A program made the position numbers and the translations under genes. Shown here one piece after another: positions 38,614 through 46,309 of a stretch of DNA of 64,000 nt (positions within the stretch are counted from its first letter, which is position 1; each line of letters opens with the position of its first letter). Under the pieces are notes generated by a model, which did not search any database, had not been told where the DNA came from, and was given only the letters and a program-made list of their open reading frames with translations. Source of the stretch: Alcaligenes ammonioxydans (GTDB taxonomy: Bacteria > Pseudomonadota > Gammaproteobacteria > Burkholderiales > Burkholderiaceae_B); NCBI RefSeq assembly GCF_019343455.1, contig NZ_CP049362.1, positions 2,790,001-2,854,000 of the forward strand, in the 5' to 3' direction.

Positions 38614-38733
38614 CTGAAAGAGCAGCAAATCCTTTTAAGCCTGCGAATTTCCATTCGGAAATAGAGACAGGTGGAATAACAAAACGATCTGTTCATTTCG
38701 AACGGATCGCAACCAACAGCAAGGAAGTTTGAA

Positions 38734-39687
38734 ATGACTATCAAAAGCTACGAAACCGATGATGCTGTACGTAATATGCTGCAAAAGCTGTCTGTACTTT
38801 GGAAAAACCGGGCGGCGGTCAATCAGGAGCTGCCGGACTACAACAATTTGGCATTCGATCCGAACAAGGCCGATTTCAGCGAATGTCTGCTGCCTTTCCG
38901 TGAGCACCAGGCCTGGCTGGAAGCACCTGAGGAATTGAAATCGCAGTGTCTGTCTTACGCTTGGGGGATCTACAACCTCAAGACCATTTATGTGGAGTGC
39001 AACGTCGTCACTCCGTCCTGCGAAGACATCATCAAGACGCCGCCACCGAGCGCCAACCGCAATCTGCTGCAGGATGTGATGTCCCAGGCCTTGCTGGATG
39101 AAGCCCTGCACACCCGCATGTCCATCATGGCATGCAACTACATCTATTCCATGCGCGGTCTGCAACCTTTGGATTTCACCAACTTCAACCTGGTGCAATG
39201 GCGCAACGACATCCTGAGCCAGTGCAGTTCTGAATCCGAGCGTCGCCTGACCCGCTTTGCCATTGCCTGCGCGTCCGAAACCCTGATTACCGACTACCTC
39301 AAGACCATGGCTGAGGACAAGAGCATCCAGACTATCTGCCATGAAGTGACCCGCACGCACGCCATGGACGAGTGGAGCCACTCCAGCGTGTTCAGCTTTG
39401 TCGCCTCGGACATCATTCACGGTCTGAGCCAGAAAGAGCGTGAGCATATGCGTGCCGTTATCCTGCGCACCGTGGAAATGTTCGCCAACAACGAAATGGG
39501 CGCCTGGGAAAAAGTGTTCTCCATGGTGAACTTCCCCAATGCACGCGACATTTTGCACGACACCGGCGATTCCAACGAAATTGGCGTGTACACCGGTTCG
39601 GTTGAAAGCCTGATCGAGCGCATTGGCTTGAACAGCAAATCGGGGCAGGCACAGGCCCAAGACGAGCAACAGGAGGCGCTGCAATGA
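38734..39687 (+). CDS. dnfA: DnfA, AurF-like diiron oxygenase of Dirammox
   Basis: A 317-residue soluble helical protein of the AurF-type diiron N-oxygenase family. All seven expected ligands are visible with AurF spacing: E88, E123, H126 (LDEALH), E182 (CASETL), H209, E213 and H216 (THAMDEWSH). In Alcaligenes, DnfA is the enzyme that oxidises hydroxylamine to N2 with O2 and electrons from NADH via a flavin reductase. AAGGAAG precedes the ATG. The stop overlaps the dnfB ATG. It is unrelated to copper ammonia monooxygenase and to multihaem hydroxylamine oxidoreductase. Confidence 0.93.
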   Translation: MTIKSYETDDAVRNMLQKLSVLWKNRAAVNQELPDYNNLAFDPNKADFSECLLPFREHQAWLEAPEELKSQCLSYAWGIYNLKTIYVECNVVTPSCEDIIKTPPPSANRNLLQDVMSQALLDEALHTRMSIMACNYIYSMRGLQPLDFTNFNLVQWRNDILSQCSSESERRLTRFAIACASETLITDYLKTMAEDKSIQTICHEVTRTHAMDEWSHSSVFSFVASDIIHGLSQKEREHMRAVILRTVEMFANNEMGAWEKVFSMVNFPNARDILHDTGDSNEIGVYTGSVESLIERIGLNSKSGQAQAQDEQQEALQ

Positions 39688-40736
39688 CAGCCATGATTCA
39701 GGCGCGCTGCGAGACCGTTCGCCCCGAGGCCGGAAACGTCAAAGTGTTCACCTTGCGCGTGCAAAGTAAGCATTTCGATTTTCTGAGCGCCTTGCGGGCC
39801 GGCAAGCATGTCGCCCTGAGCTACCCCGATACCGGTGGCACGATTCAACAGCGTATGTATTCGATCACTCGCGTGGCCGATCCAGACCTGATTGAAATTG
39901 CTGTCAAAGGTTCGGGCCGCAATAGCGTCTCCGATCATTTGCACGCCACGTTGCGCGAGGGCATGAGCGTGCCCCTGCAGTATGTGGCAGGCGAGATTTC
40001 GGTAGATTCTATTGTCGGTTATGAGCGTATCGCCATGATCGCTGGCGGCATTGGCATTACCCTGCCCATTGCCTTGCTGCGTGAACTGGCGGCGCGAGCC
40101 CAGGACGGCTTGCCAGTACCACAAGTACATTTGCTGCTCAGTATTGCCCGTATTGCCGACATTCCCTTTTTGCATGAACTATTGCAACTGGATCTGACCA
40201 GCAGCTGGTTCACGCTGACGGTGTTTGTCACGCAGGAAAAAATCCGTGAAAGCGCTCATTTCAAGGTGGGACGCCCCTCCTTTGAAAATATGGAGCAACT
40301 AAAAGATCCGCAGGCCGTCGTCATTTGCGGCAGCCACGGCTTTGCTCAAGCCCTGCGCGAATACACCAAACAGGCACACCCCATCTCGCATATGTTGATC
40401 GAGGCGTTCTCCCCGCCGGCCAGCTCGGCCGCAGAGATCCAGCCTGCAGCTGGCAGCGCCCCCTTGCAGATCAATGTACGCAGTACCGGACAAACACTCT
40501 CGCCCGAACCGGGCAGCAGCCTGCTGGAAATGCTGGAAGCAGCCGATGTACCCATTCGCAGCCAATGTAGGTCGGGCATTTGCGGCGCGTGCCGGGTACA
40601 GATCTCGGAGGGCGAATACCGCTCTGAACCTGACTTTTGCCTGAGCGATCAGGACAAGGCGCAGGGCCATGCTCTGGCATGTTGCACCTTCCCGCTATCG
40701 GGTGCCATGAATGTAGACATCGGCACCACGAGCTGA
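39684..40736 (+). CDS. dnfB: DnfB, flavin/2Fe-2S oxidoreductase partner of DnfA
   Basis: A 350-residue reductase. An FNR-type flavin domain (about 1-110) carries the RMYSITR flavin motif. An NAD(P)H domain (about 112-225) carries AGGIGITLPIALL and ICGSHGF. A C-terminal plant-type 2Fe-2S domain (about 262-350) has C295, C300, C303 and C333. This order is that of phthalate-dioxygenase-type reductases. It should pass electrons from NADH to the diiron centre of DnfA. It is coupled to dnfA by an ATGA overlap. Confidence 0.92.
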   Translation: MTAMIQARCETVRPEAGNVKVFTLRVQSKHFDFLSALRAGKHVALSYPDTGGTIQQRMYSITRVADPDLIEIAVKGSGRNSVSDHLHATLREGMSVPLQYVAGEISVDSIVGYERIAMIAGGIGITLPIALLRELAARAQDGLPVPQVHLLLSIARIADIPFLHELLQLDLTSSWFTLTVFVTQEKIRESAHFKVGRPSFENMEQLKDPQAVVICGSHGFAQALREYTKQAHPISHMLIEAFSPPASSAAEIQPAAGSAPLQINVRSTGQTLSPEPGSSLLEMLEAADVPIRSQCRSGICGACRVQISEGEYRSEPDFCLSDQDKAQGHALACCTFPLSGAMNVDIGTTS

Positions 40737-40768
40737 CATCCTTACCCTCTGGACTGAAAGAAAACCTT

Positions 40769-41491
40769 ATGAAGAAAGTCATCGCACTGCGTCATATTCA
40801 TTTTGAGGACTTGGGCACGCTGGAGCCTGTTCTGATCGAGCAGGGCTACCAAGTTCACTATATTGACCCTTCCGTCGAGTCTGTGCGTCACTTGGGAGCA
40901 CAGGATGCGGACCTGCTGGTGGTATTGGGCGGGCCGATCGGCGCTTACGACGAAAAAATCTACCCCTTCCTGAGCGATGAGCTGGAACTGATCCACAAGT
41001 TCCTGCTGGCTGGCAAGCCCCTGCTGGGCATTTGCCTGGGCGCACAATTGATTGCGCGCGCGCTGGGCGCCAATGTCTACCCGCTAGGTGTCAAGGAAAT
41101 CGGTTTCTCTCCTCTGAAACTGAGCGAGGCAGGCAAGGAGTCGCCTTTGGCCGCCATCAGTGGCATTCCCGTTTTGCACTGGCATGGGGATCAGTTCGAC
41201 ATTCCGGATGGCGCCGTTCATCTGGCCAGTACCGATGTAGGCCAGAACCAGGCCTTTTCCTTCGGCACTCAAGTCCTGGGCCTGCAATTTCACCTGGAAG
41301 CCGACACCAGCAAGCTGGAGCGCTGGCTGGTCGGTCATGCCAATGAGCTAGGACACGCTGACATCGATCCGCAAATGCTGCGCCTGGAGGCCATGGCAGT
41401 ACAGAAACGCCTGCATGCCGCTGCCGCTACGGTTCTCAACAGCTGGCTCAGCCAACTCAAGCAAGCCGACAAAGCCGATTGTGCTGCATGA
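40769..41491 (+). CDS. dnfC: DnfC, class I glutamine amidotransferase-like protein
   Basis: A 240-residue stand-alone class I glutaminase domain. The triad is complete: C89 (GICLGAQL), H175 and E177 (LQFHLEAD). The oxyanion segment LGGPIGAYDE is near residue 53. Known relatives free ammonia from glutamine for a partner enzyme. In Dirammox, dnfC is required together with dnfA and dnfB for ammonia to N2. No synthetase domain is fused. ATG 40769 follows dnfB by 32 bp, and the stop overlaps the dnfD start. Confidence 0.9.
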   Translation: MKKVIALRHIHFEDLGTLEPVLIEQGYQVHYIDPSVESVRHLGAQDADLLVVLGGPIGAYDEKIYPFLSDELELIHKFLLAGKPLLGICLGAQLIARALGANVYPLGVKEIGFSPLKLSEAGKESPLAAISGIPVLHWHGDQFDIPDGAVHLASTDVGQNQAFSFGTQVLGLQFHLEADTSKLERWLVGHANELGHADIDPQMLRLEAMAVQKRLHAAAATVLNSWLSQLKQADKADCAA

Positions 41492-42354
41492 ACAATGCGG
41501 TAACGTTTGTTGATCGGGAACGACATCCCTACCATGTGGATGTCGTTTCCATTCAGTCCCAAGTGGTTTACGGTCGGGTGGGCAACAATGTTGCTGGCCC
41601 GACCTTGCGCCGATACGGCTTTAAGGTGGCGACCGTTCCGACTGTGCTCCTGAGCAATAATCCCCAGTATCCAACCGTCCATGGCGGCGCCGTGCCCGAC
41701 GAGTGGCTGGAAGGATTCTTGAACGACCTGGTGTTACGCGGTGCTCTGGACCAGGTGCGCGCGGTCCTGATCGGCTATCTGGGCAGTGCCCAACAGGCCG
41801 TCATCATTGCGCACTGGCTCCAAACCTTGCTGCGCCAACACCCGGATGTACTCGTCATCGTCGACCCTGTCATGGGCGACCTGGATGTGGGCGTCTATGT
41901 GGACCCGGCACTAATCGACAGCTACCACGACACCTTGCTGCCACTGGCCAATGGTCTGACCCCGAATAACTACGAACTGTCCCTGTTGGCCCAACAGCCC
42001 TGCGATACCGTTCAGGCCAGCTCCAGCGCCGCGCACAAACTGCTTAACGGTCGCACGGAGTGGGTCATTGCCACCAGTGCTGCTCCCCAATCCTGGCAGG
42101 ATGGGCAGATCAAACTGTTAATGGCCCGCAAAGAGCCCCGCGCCGACACCTTGCTGGGTCACCCCCGCGTCGACTGCGCCGCCAAAGGCACCGGCGATCT
42201 GTTTGCCTCGACCTTGCTCGCCCATCTGATCCTGGGCGCAGACCTGCATTCGGCCGTGCATACAGCCAGCGCCAGTGTGCTGCATCAGCTGGAGTTGACC
42301 CGGCAGGCCGGACACCAGGAACTCATTTTGCCAATAGATCCTTTCCGACCCTGA
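41488..42354 (+). CDS. dnfD: DnfD, PdxY-like pyridoxal kinase
   Basis: A 288-residue ribokinase-fold kinase close to PdxY: VVSIQSQVVYGRVGNN (near 20), TVLLSNNPQYPT, IGYLGSAQQ, VDPVMGD and the anion-hole GTGDLFAS with the catalytic Asp. It phosphorylates pyridoxal to PLP. About 15 residues precede the normal family start. The ATG overlaps the dnfC stop, so it is the fourth cistron of the operon. A PLP-making kinase fits a cluster with SerC, two SHMT-type proteins and a PLP-dependent regulator. Confidence 0.88.
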   Translation: MNNAVTFVDRERHPYHVDVVSIQSQVVYGRVGNNVAGPTLRRYGFKVATVPTVLLSNNPQYPTVHGGAVPDEWLEGFLNDLVLRGALDQVRAVLIGYLGSAQQAVIIAHWLQTLLRQHPDVLVIVDPVMGDLDVGVYVDPALIDSYHDTLLPLANGLTPNNYELSLLAQQPCDTVQASSSAAHKLLNGRTEWVIATSAAPQSWQDGQIKLLMARKEPRADTLLGHPRVDCAAKGTGDLFASTLLAHLILGADLHSAVHTASASVLHQLELTRQAGHQELILPIDPFRP

Positions 42355-42439
42355 GCAAATATTTCCTAATCTAACAAACCTTTCAAGCGGCAGTCGTTCT
42401 CGTTAAGCTGTGCCCTCTTAGTTACAAACGGAGCATGAC

Positions 42440-44431
42440 ATGGGGCTGCCTTTTAAAAGCACGCTACATCCACGGGTGTTCTGGGGATCGACCTTTATCG
42501 TCCTGATCTTCTTGCTGATCGGAATTATTTTCCCTAAAGACGCCGCACTTATTTTTGAACAGCTACAAAACTGGGTCATTAAAAGTTTCGGCTGGTTTTA
42601 TATCCTGGCTGTGGCCCTGTTTTTCTTTGCCGTGGTCTACCTGGCCTTGAGCCGGTATGGCAATCTGAAATTGGGGCCGGATGATTCGGAACCCGACTAC
42701 CCGTACCTGACCTGGATGGCCATGCTGTTTGCAGCAGGCATGGGCATTGGCCTGATGTTCTTTGCCGTGGCCGAGCCGCTGCAACACTTCTCGGCCCCAC
42801 CCTCGGGCCTGGCCAGCACCGTCGAGGCGGCACATCAGGCGCAGATCATCACCTTTTTTCACTGGGGCGTTCATGCATGGGCCGTTTACGCAGTCGTGGG
42901 TTTATCCCTGGCCTATTTCTGCTTTCGCTATAACCTGCCCCTGACCATTCGCTCGGGACTCTATCCCTTGTTTGGCAAACGCATTGAGGGCTGGATTGGC
43001 GACAGCGTCGATATCTTTGCCGTCTGCGGCACCTTGTTCGGTATCGCAACGTCCATGGGCCTTGGGGTGCTGCAAATCAACGCTGGCCTGGAACATTTAT
43101 TTGGCTGGCCTCAGGAAACCTGGCTGCAAATTGTTCTGATTGTGGTGGTTACCGCCTTGGCCACCCTGTCCGTTGTCAGTGGACTGGATGTAGGTATACG
43201 CCGGCTCTCTGAATTGAATCTGCTGGTTGCCGTTGCCCTGATGCTGTTTGTGCTCTTTGTGGGCCCGACGGCCTTTTTGATGAATGCTTTTGTACAGAAT
43301 ATCGGCGGTTATCTCGATAACTTTTTTGCGCGCTCATTCAGTACACAAGCATTCCGCGGGCAAAGCTGGATGAAGGCCTGGACCCTGTTTTACTGGGCCT
43401 GGTGGATTGCGTGGTCACCCTTTGTAGGCATGTTTATCGCCCGTATTTCCCGTGGTCGTACAGTCCGCGAATTCGTGCTGGGCGTACTGCTGGTGCCCAC
43501 GGTGTTTACCTTCTTCTGGATGACCGTCTTTGGTAATACCGCCATCTTTCTGGACATGGGTGTGGCCGCTGGCCAGCTGGCCCAGGATGCTGCTGCAAAT
43601 GCCTCAGTGGCCCTGTTCGAGTTTCTGGAATACCTGCCCTGGTCCAATGTCACCTCGACCTTGGCAATTATTCTGGTAGCTATTTTCTTTGTGACCTCAG
43701 CCGACTCGGGCTCCCTGGTTATCGACACTCTGGCCGCCGGTGGGGTGGAAGATGCCCCCGTCTGGCAACGCATTTACTGGTGCGCCCTGGAAGGCACCGC
43801 CGCTTCCCTGCTCTTGCTGGCTGGTGGTCTGACCGCTTTGCAAACCGTGACTCTGGTCAGTGCCCTGCCTTTTGCCATCATCATGTTCCTGTTGATTTTG
43901 GGGCTGTTCAAAGGCATGAAGGCGGATATGTCCCGGCTACGTCGTCAAGGCCCACTGTCCGGCCCGGCGCCTGGCTCGGAGGTGTCCTGGCGACGGCGCC
44001 TTTCCACCATCCTGCACACCCCTAATCAGCGCGACGCCCGTCGTTTTCTGGCTGACACTGTCATTCCCGCCTTGCAGGCTGTGGCAGAGGAACTGGGCAA
44101 GCGAAACCTGAATGTCAACCTGGAAACCGGCGAAGCAGACACGGCCCAGTTGACGATTCAGGCCGATAACCAGCGCAACTTCGTCTATGGGGTGGAACTG
44201 CGTGCGCGCCGCGTCGCCAGTTTCACCGCGGCGGCCGCCCGTAACGAGCAGACCCGCCCTCAGGAATGGCAGGTGCGCACGGTGTTTGCCGATGGCAGTC
44301 GGGGTTACGACCTGATGGGGCTGTCTTCCAGCCAGGTCATCAACGATATCCTGAACCACTTCGAGCGCTACCAGGCCCTGGTTACCTCGGAGGCAACGGC
44401 GCTTTACGCGCAGTCGCCCGACCCGAGCTAA
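42440..44431 (+). CDS. BCCT-family transporter (choline/betaine type, BetT-like)
   Basis: A 663-residue carrier with about 12 membrane helices and a cytoplasmic C-terminal extension from about 500 on, as in BetT-type members. The substrate-binding helix is present as [28 protein letters not shown] (shown here as [19 protein letters not shown]). It takes up choline or related quaternary amines, or serves osmotic adaptation. It starts 85 bp after dnfD with CGGAG before the ATG. I see no strong terminator between them, so read-through from dnf is possible. It converges with soxR, overlapping 4 bp. Confidence 0.88.
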   Translation: MGLPFKSTLHPRVFWGSTFIVLIFLLIGIIFPKDAALIFEQLQNWVIKSFGWFYILAVALFFFAVVYLALSRYGNLKLGPDDSEPDYPYLTWMAMLFAAGMGIGLMFFAVAEPLQHFSAPPSGLASTVEAAHQAQIITFFHWGVHAWAVYAVVGLSLAYFCFRYNLPLTIRSGLYPLFGKRIEGWIGDSVDIFAVCGTLFGIATSMGLGVLQINAGLEHLFGWPQETWLQIVLIVVVTALATLSVVSGLDVGIRRLSELNLLVAVALMLFVLFVGPTAFLMNAFVQNIGGYLDNFFARSFSTQAFRGQSWMKAWTLFYWAWWIAWSPFVGMFIARISRGRTVREFVLGVLLVPTVFTFFWMTVFGNTAIFLDMGVAAGQLAQDAAANASVALFEFLEYLPWSNVTSTLAIILVAIFFVTSADSGSLVIDTLAAGGVEDAPVWQRIYWCALEGTAASLLLLAGGLTALQTVTLVSALPFAIIMFLLILGLFKGMKADMSRLRRQGPLSGPAPGSEVSWRRRLSTILHTPNQRDARRFLADTVIPALQAVAEELGKRNLNVNLETGEADTAQLTIQADNQRNFVYGVELRARRVASFTAAAARNEQTRPQEWQVRTVFADGSRGYDLMGLSSSQVINDILNHFERYQALVTSEATALYAQSPDPS

Positions 44432-44904
44432 GACGCTACGCCGGTCTCCAGCTTTCTTTCCAGAATCTGGGGACCGGGCCCTTGCTGGCCCAAAATGTCA
44501 GCCGGATTGCGCAACGGGCATTCATTCATCGACAGGCACCCACAGCCAATGCAATGCATCAGCTCATCTCGCAGACGCGTCAACTGTTCAATACGCTCAT
44601 TCAAACTGTCTTTCCAGCGGCGCGACATGGCTTGCCATTGCTGTGCGTTGGGCTTGCTGCCCGCCGGCAAGCCACGCAAGGCATCGCGGATTTCGTCCAG
44701 CGGAATGCCGGTGCGCTGGGCGACTTTGATAATCGCAATATAGCGCAGCACCACTGAATCAAAGCGGCGCTGGTTTCCACTGTTGCGCGTGCTGGCAATC
44801 AAGCCCTTAGACTCGTAAAAATGCACGGTGGAGACAGGCACGCCGCTGCGTCTGGCCACTTCCCCCACCGTCAGGGTACGGCTGGGATCGACTGTTTTTT
44901 CCAT
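44428..44904 (-). CDS. soxR: Redox-sensing regulator SoxR
   Basis: MerR-family protein of 158 residues. The helix-turn-helix is at about 11-50 ([20 protein letters not shown]), a dimerisation helix follows, and the 2Fe-2S cluster cysteines are C118, C121, C123 and C129 ([12 protein letters not shown]). SoxR responds to redox-active compounds by distorting promoters that have a 19-bp spacer. Its own promoter region contains a perfect SoxR box facing the RND efflux operon. No soxS is nearby, as is usual outside enterobacteria. Confidence 0.93.
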   Translation of the reverse strand: MEKTVDPSRTLTVGEVARRSGVPVSTVHFYESKGLIASTRNSGNQRRFDSVVLRYIAIIKVAQRTGIPLDEIRDALRGLPAGSKPNAQQWQAMSRRWKDSLNERIEQLTRLRDELMHCIGCGCLSMNECPLRNPADILGQQGPGPQILERKLETGVAS

Positions 44905-44914
44905 TTCGGCCCCC

Positions 44915-44945
44915 TTGACCTCAAGTTAACTTGAGGTTTTATAGT
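44915..44945 (+). promoter_or_regulatory. SoxR-regulated promoter of the RND operon
   Basis: -35 TTGACC (44915-44920) and -10 TATAGT (44940-44945) are 19 bp apart. The perfect palindrome CCTCAAGTTAACTTGAGG (44919-44936) lies between them, identical to the classical SoxR box. The overlong spacer is the hallmark of MerR/SoxR activation. Confidence 0.92.
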
Positions 44946-45005
44946 CCAGGTCCCTAGTTAAGGCAAGCCATGTCGGCTGCCTTTTTGTCGTCACAGGAAC
45001 CTGCC

Positions 45006-45239
45006 ATGTTTTCCCTTTTCTGGACTCTGTTTGCCAGACCGTTAGTCTGCATGCGGCCCGGCATGTCTACGCTAAGCGCGCTCATTGCCATCGTGTTCTC
45101 CCCGCCCTGCAAACCGCTTGTGCGCGCCACCTCTTTCAAACCCGAGGACTGGGCACAACGGGACCAACGATCCGGACGGACGCATCCACCCAGACAGCCG
45201 CTGTGGCGGGAGCACCAGGCAGGAGGGCAAAGCGCATGA
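45006..45239 (+). CDS. Possible small leader protein of the RND operon
   Basis: A 77-codon frame with AGGA seven bases before the ATG. The N-terminal 35 residues are hydrophobic and Cys-containing (MFSLFWTLFARPLVCMRPG), the rest basic and polar. Its stop overlaps the start of the adaptor gene (ATGA), which would couple translation. It does not resemble MexG. It may be a real small membrane protein or only a leader frame. Confidence 0.35.
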   Translation: MFSLFWTLFARPLVCMRPGMSTLSALIAIVFSPPCKPLVRATSFKPEDWAQRDQRSGRTHPPRQPLWREHQAGGQSA

Positions 45240-46309
45240 GTTCACGTCGCATCGGAATCATGATTGTCGTTCTAACCAGCCTGGGGGTATTGAGCTGGCG
45301 GCTGCTCCCAGCCACGGAACAAACCCAGTCTACCGGGGGCTACCCGCCTGCCGTCGTCGAACTGTCCAGCGTGCAATCCCAGATCCCCCCTCGTCTTTTA
45401 CATGCAGTCGGTACGCTGGAAGCCTGGCAACAAGTGTTGCTCAGTGCACAGACCAGCGGACGCATCCGCAAGATTGAATTCGCCTCAGGACAAGCGGTTC
45501 AGACAGGTCAGCCCTTGCTCCTGCTCGATGATGAGCTCGAACAGGCCGGTGTGCATCGTGAGCAGGCAAAGGTCAAACAGACCGCGATCCAGCTCATGCG
45601 AGTGCGCAAGCTGAAAGAGCAGCAGGCGGCCACCCAGGAACAACTGGACCAGGCGCAGGCAGATCATGCGATGGCACAGGCACAGTTGCAGTACCAACAA
45701 GCCGCTTTGGGTTTGAAGCAGGTCAATGCTCCGTTTTCGGGCCAGATAGGCATTACCCACTTGCATCAGGGCCATTATCTGCAACCTGGCCAGCCTATCG
45801 CCAGCCTGGTCGACGATAGCCGCTTGCGAATCAACCTGACGGTTCCGGAACACAGCCTGCCTGACTTGAGCGTCGGCCAACAACTTCAGGTGCAGCTTGA
45901 TGCCTGGCCGGGCGAACACTTCCAGGCGCAAATCAGCGCCATCGACCCGCTGATCGGCGACTCGCGCACGGTGCGCTTGCAAGCACTGCTGCCCAATCCA
46001 GAGCGGCGCCTCAAGGCAGGGATGTATGCCCGAGTACAACTGAAGCGCCCCGCGCCGTCTTCCGTGCTGACCGTGCCTGAAACAGCGCTGACCTATACGG
46101 CCTACGGTCAGACCGTTTTTGTCGCCTCCCCGGCCAGCCAAGGCTTGTGGCAAGTCAAACGTGTGGCAGTGCAAACTGGCGAGCAATGGGATGAGCGCGT
46201 CGAGATCACGGATGGTCTGAAAGAAGGTGATCGGGTGGTGAGCGCCGGACAGATCAAGATCCAGGACGGCTCCACGGTACAAACTGCCCAGCGCAAGGAG
46301 CCTGTATGA
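45236..46309 (+). CDS. RND efflux periplasmic adaptor subunit
   Basis: A 357-residue membrane-fusion protein: N-terminal membrane anchor or signal (residues 5-25), lipoyl domain halves (LSAQTSGRIRKIEFASGQAV and VNAPFSGQIGITHLHQGHYL), a coiled-coil hairpin between them (about 100-150), then a beta-barrel and membrane-proximal domain (VPETALTYTAYGQTVFV). AGGAGGG precedes the ATG. A longer in-frame start at 45203 is less likely. Its stop overlaps the RND gene. Control by SoxR is indicated by the promoter about 290 bp upstream. Confidence 0.9.
   Translation: MSSRRIGIMIVVLTSLGVLSWRLLPATEQTQSTGGYPPAVVELSSVQSQIPPRLLHAVGTLEAWQQVLLSAQTSGRIRKIEFASGQAVQTGQPLLLLDDELEQAGVHREQAKVKQTAIQLMRVRKLKEQQAATQEQLDQAQADHAMAQAQLQYQQAALGLKQVNAPFSGQIGITHLHQGHYLQPGQPIASLVDDSRLRINLTVPEHSLPDLSVGQQLQVQLDAWPGEHFQAQISAIDPLIGDSRTVRLQALLPNPERRLKAGMYARVQLKRPAPSSVLTVPETALTYTAYGQTVFVASPASQGLWQVKRVAVQTGEQWDERVEITDGLKEGDRVVSAGQIKIQDGSTVQTAQRKEPV

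Larger units (their letters stand above)
38070..38733. promoter_or_regulatory. dnfT2-dnfA divergent control region
   Basis: A 664-bp, AT-rich non-coding stretch holding the DnfR sites, a promoter candidate and a structured leader (all listed separately). A further small hairpin ATTTCC, ATTC, GGAAAT lies at 38647-38662, and AAGGAAG at 38721-38727 is the dnfA ribosome binding site. No credible open frame is present. Confidence 0.7.

Noticed and set aside
40769..41491. dnfC product as GuaA or carbamoyl-phosphate synthase small subunit
   Set aside because: Only the glutaminase domain is present, and the operon context is dnf rather than purine or pyrimidine synthesis.
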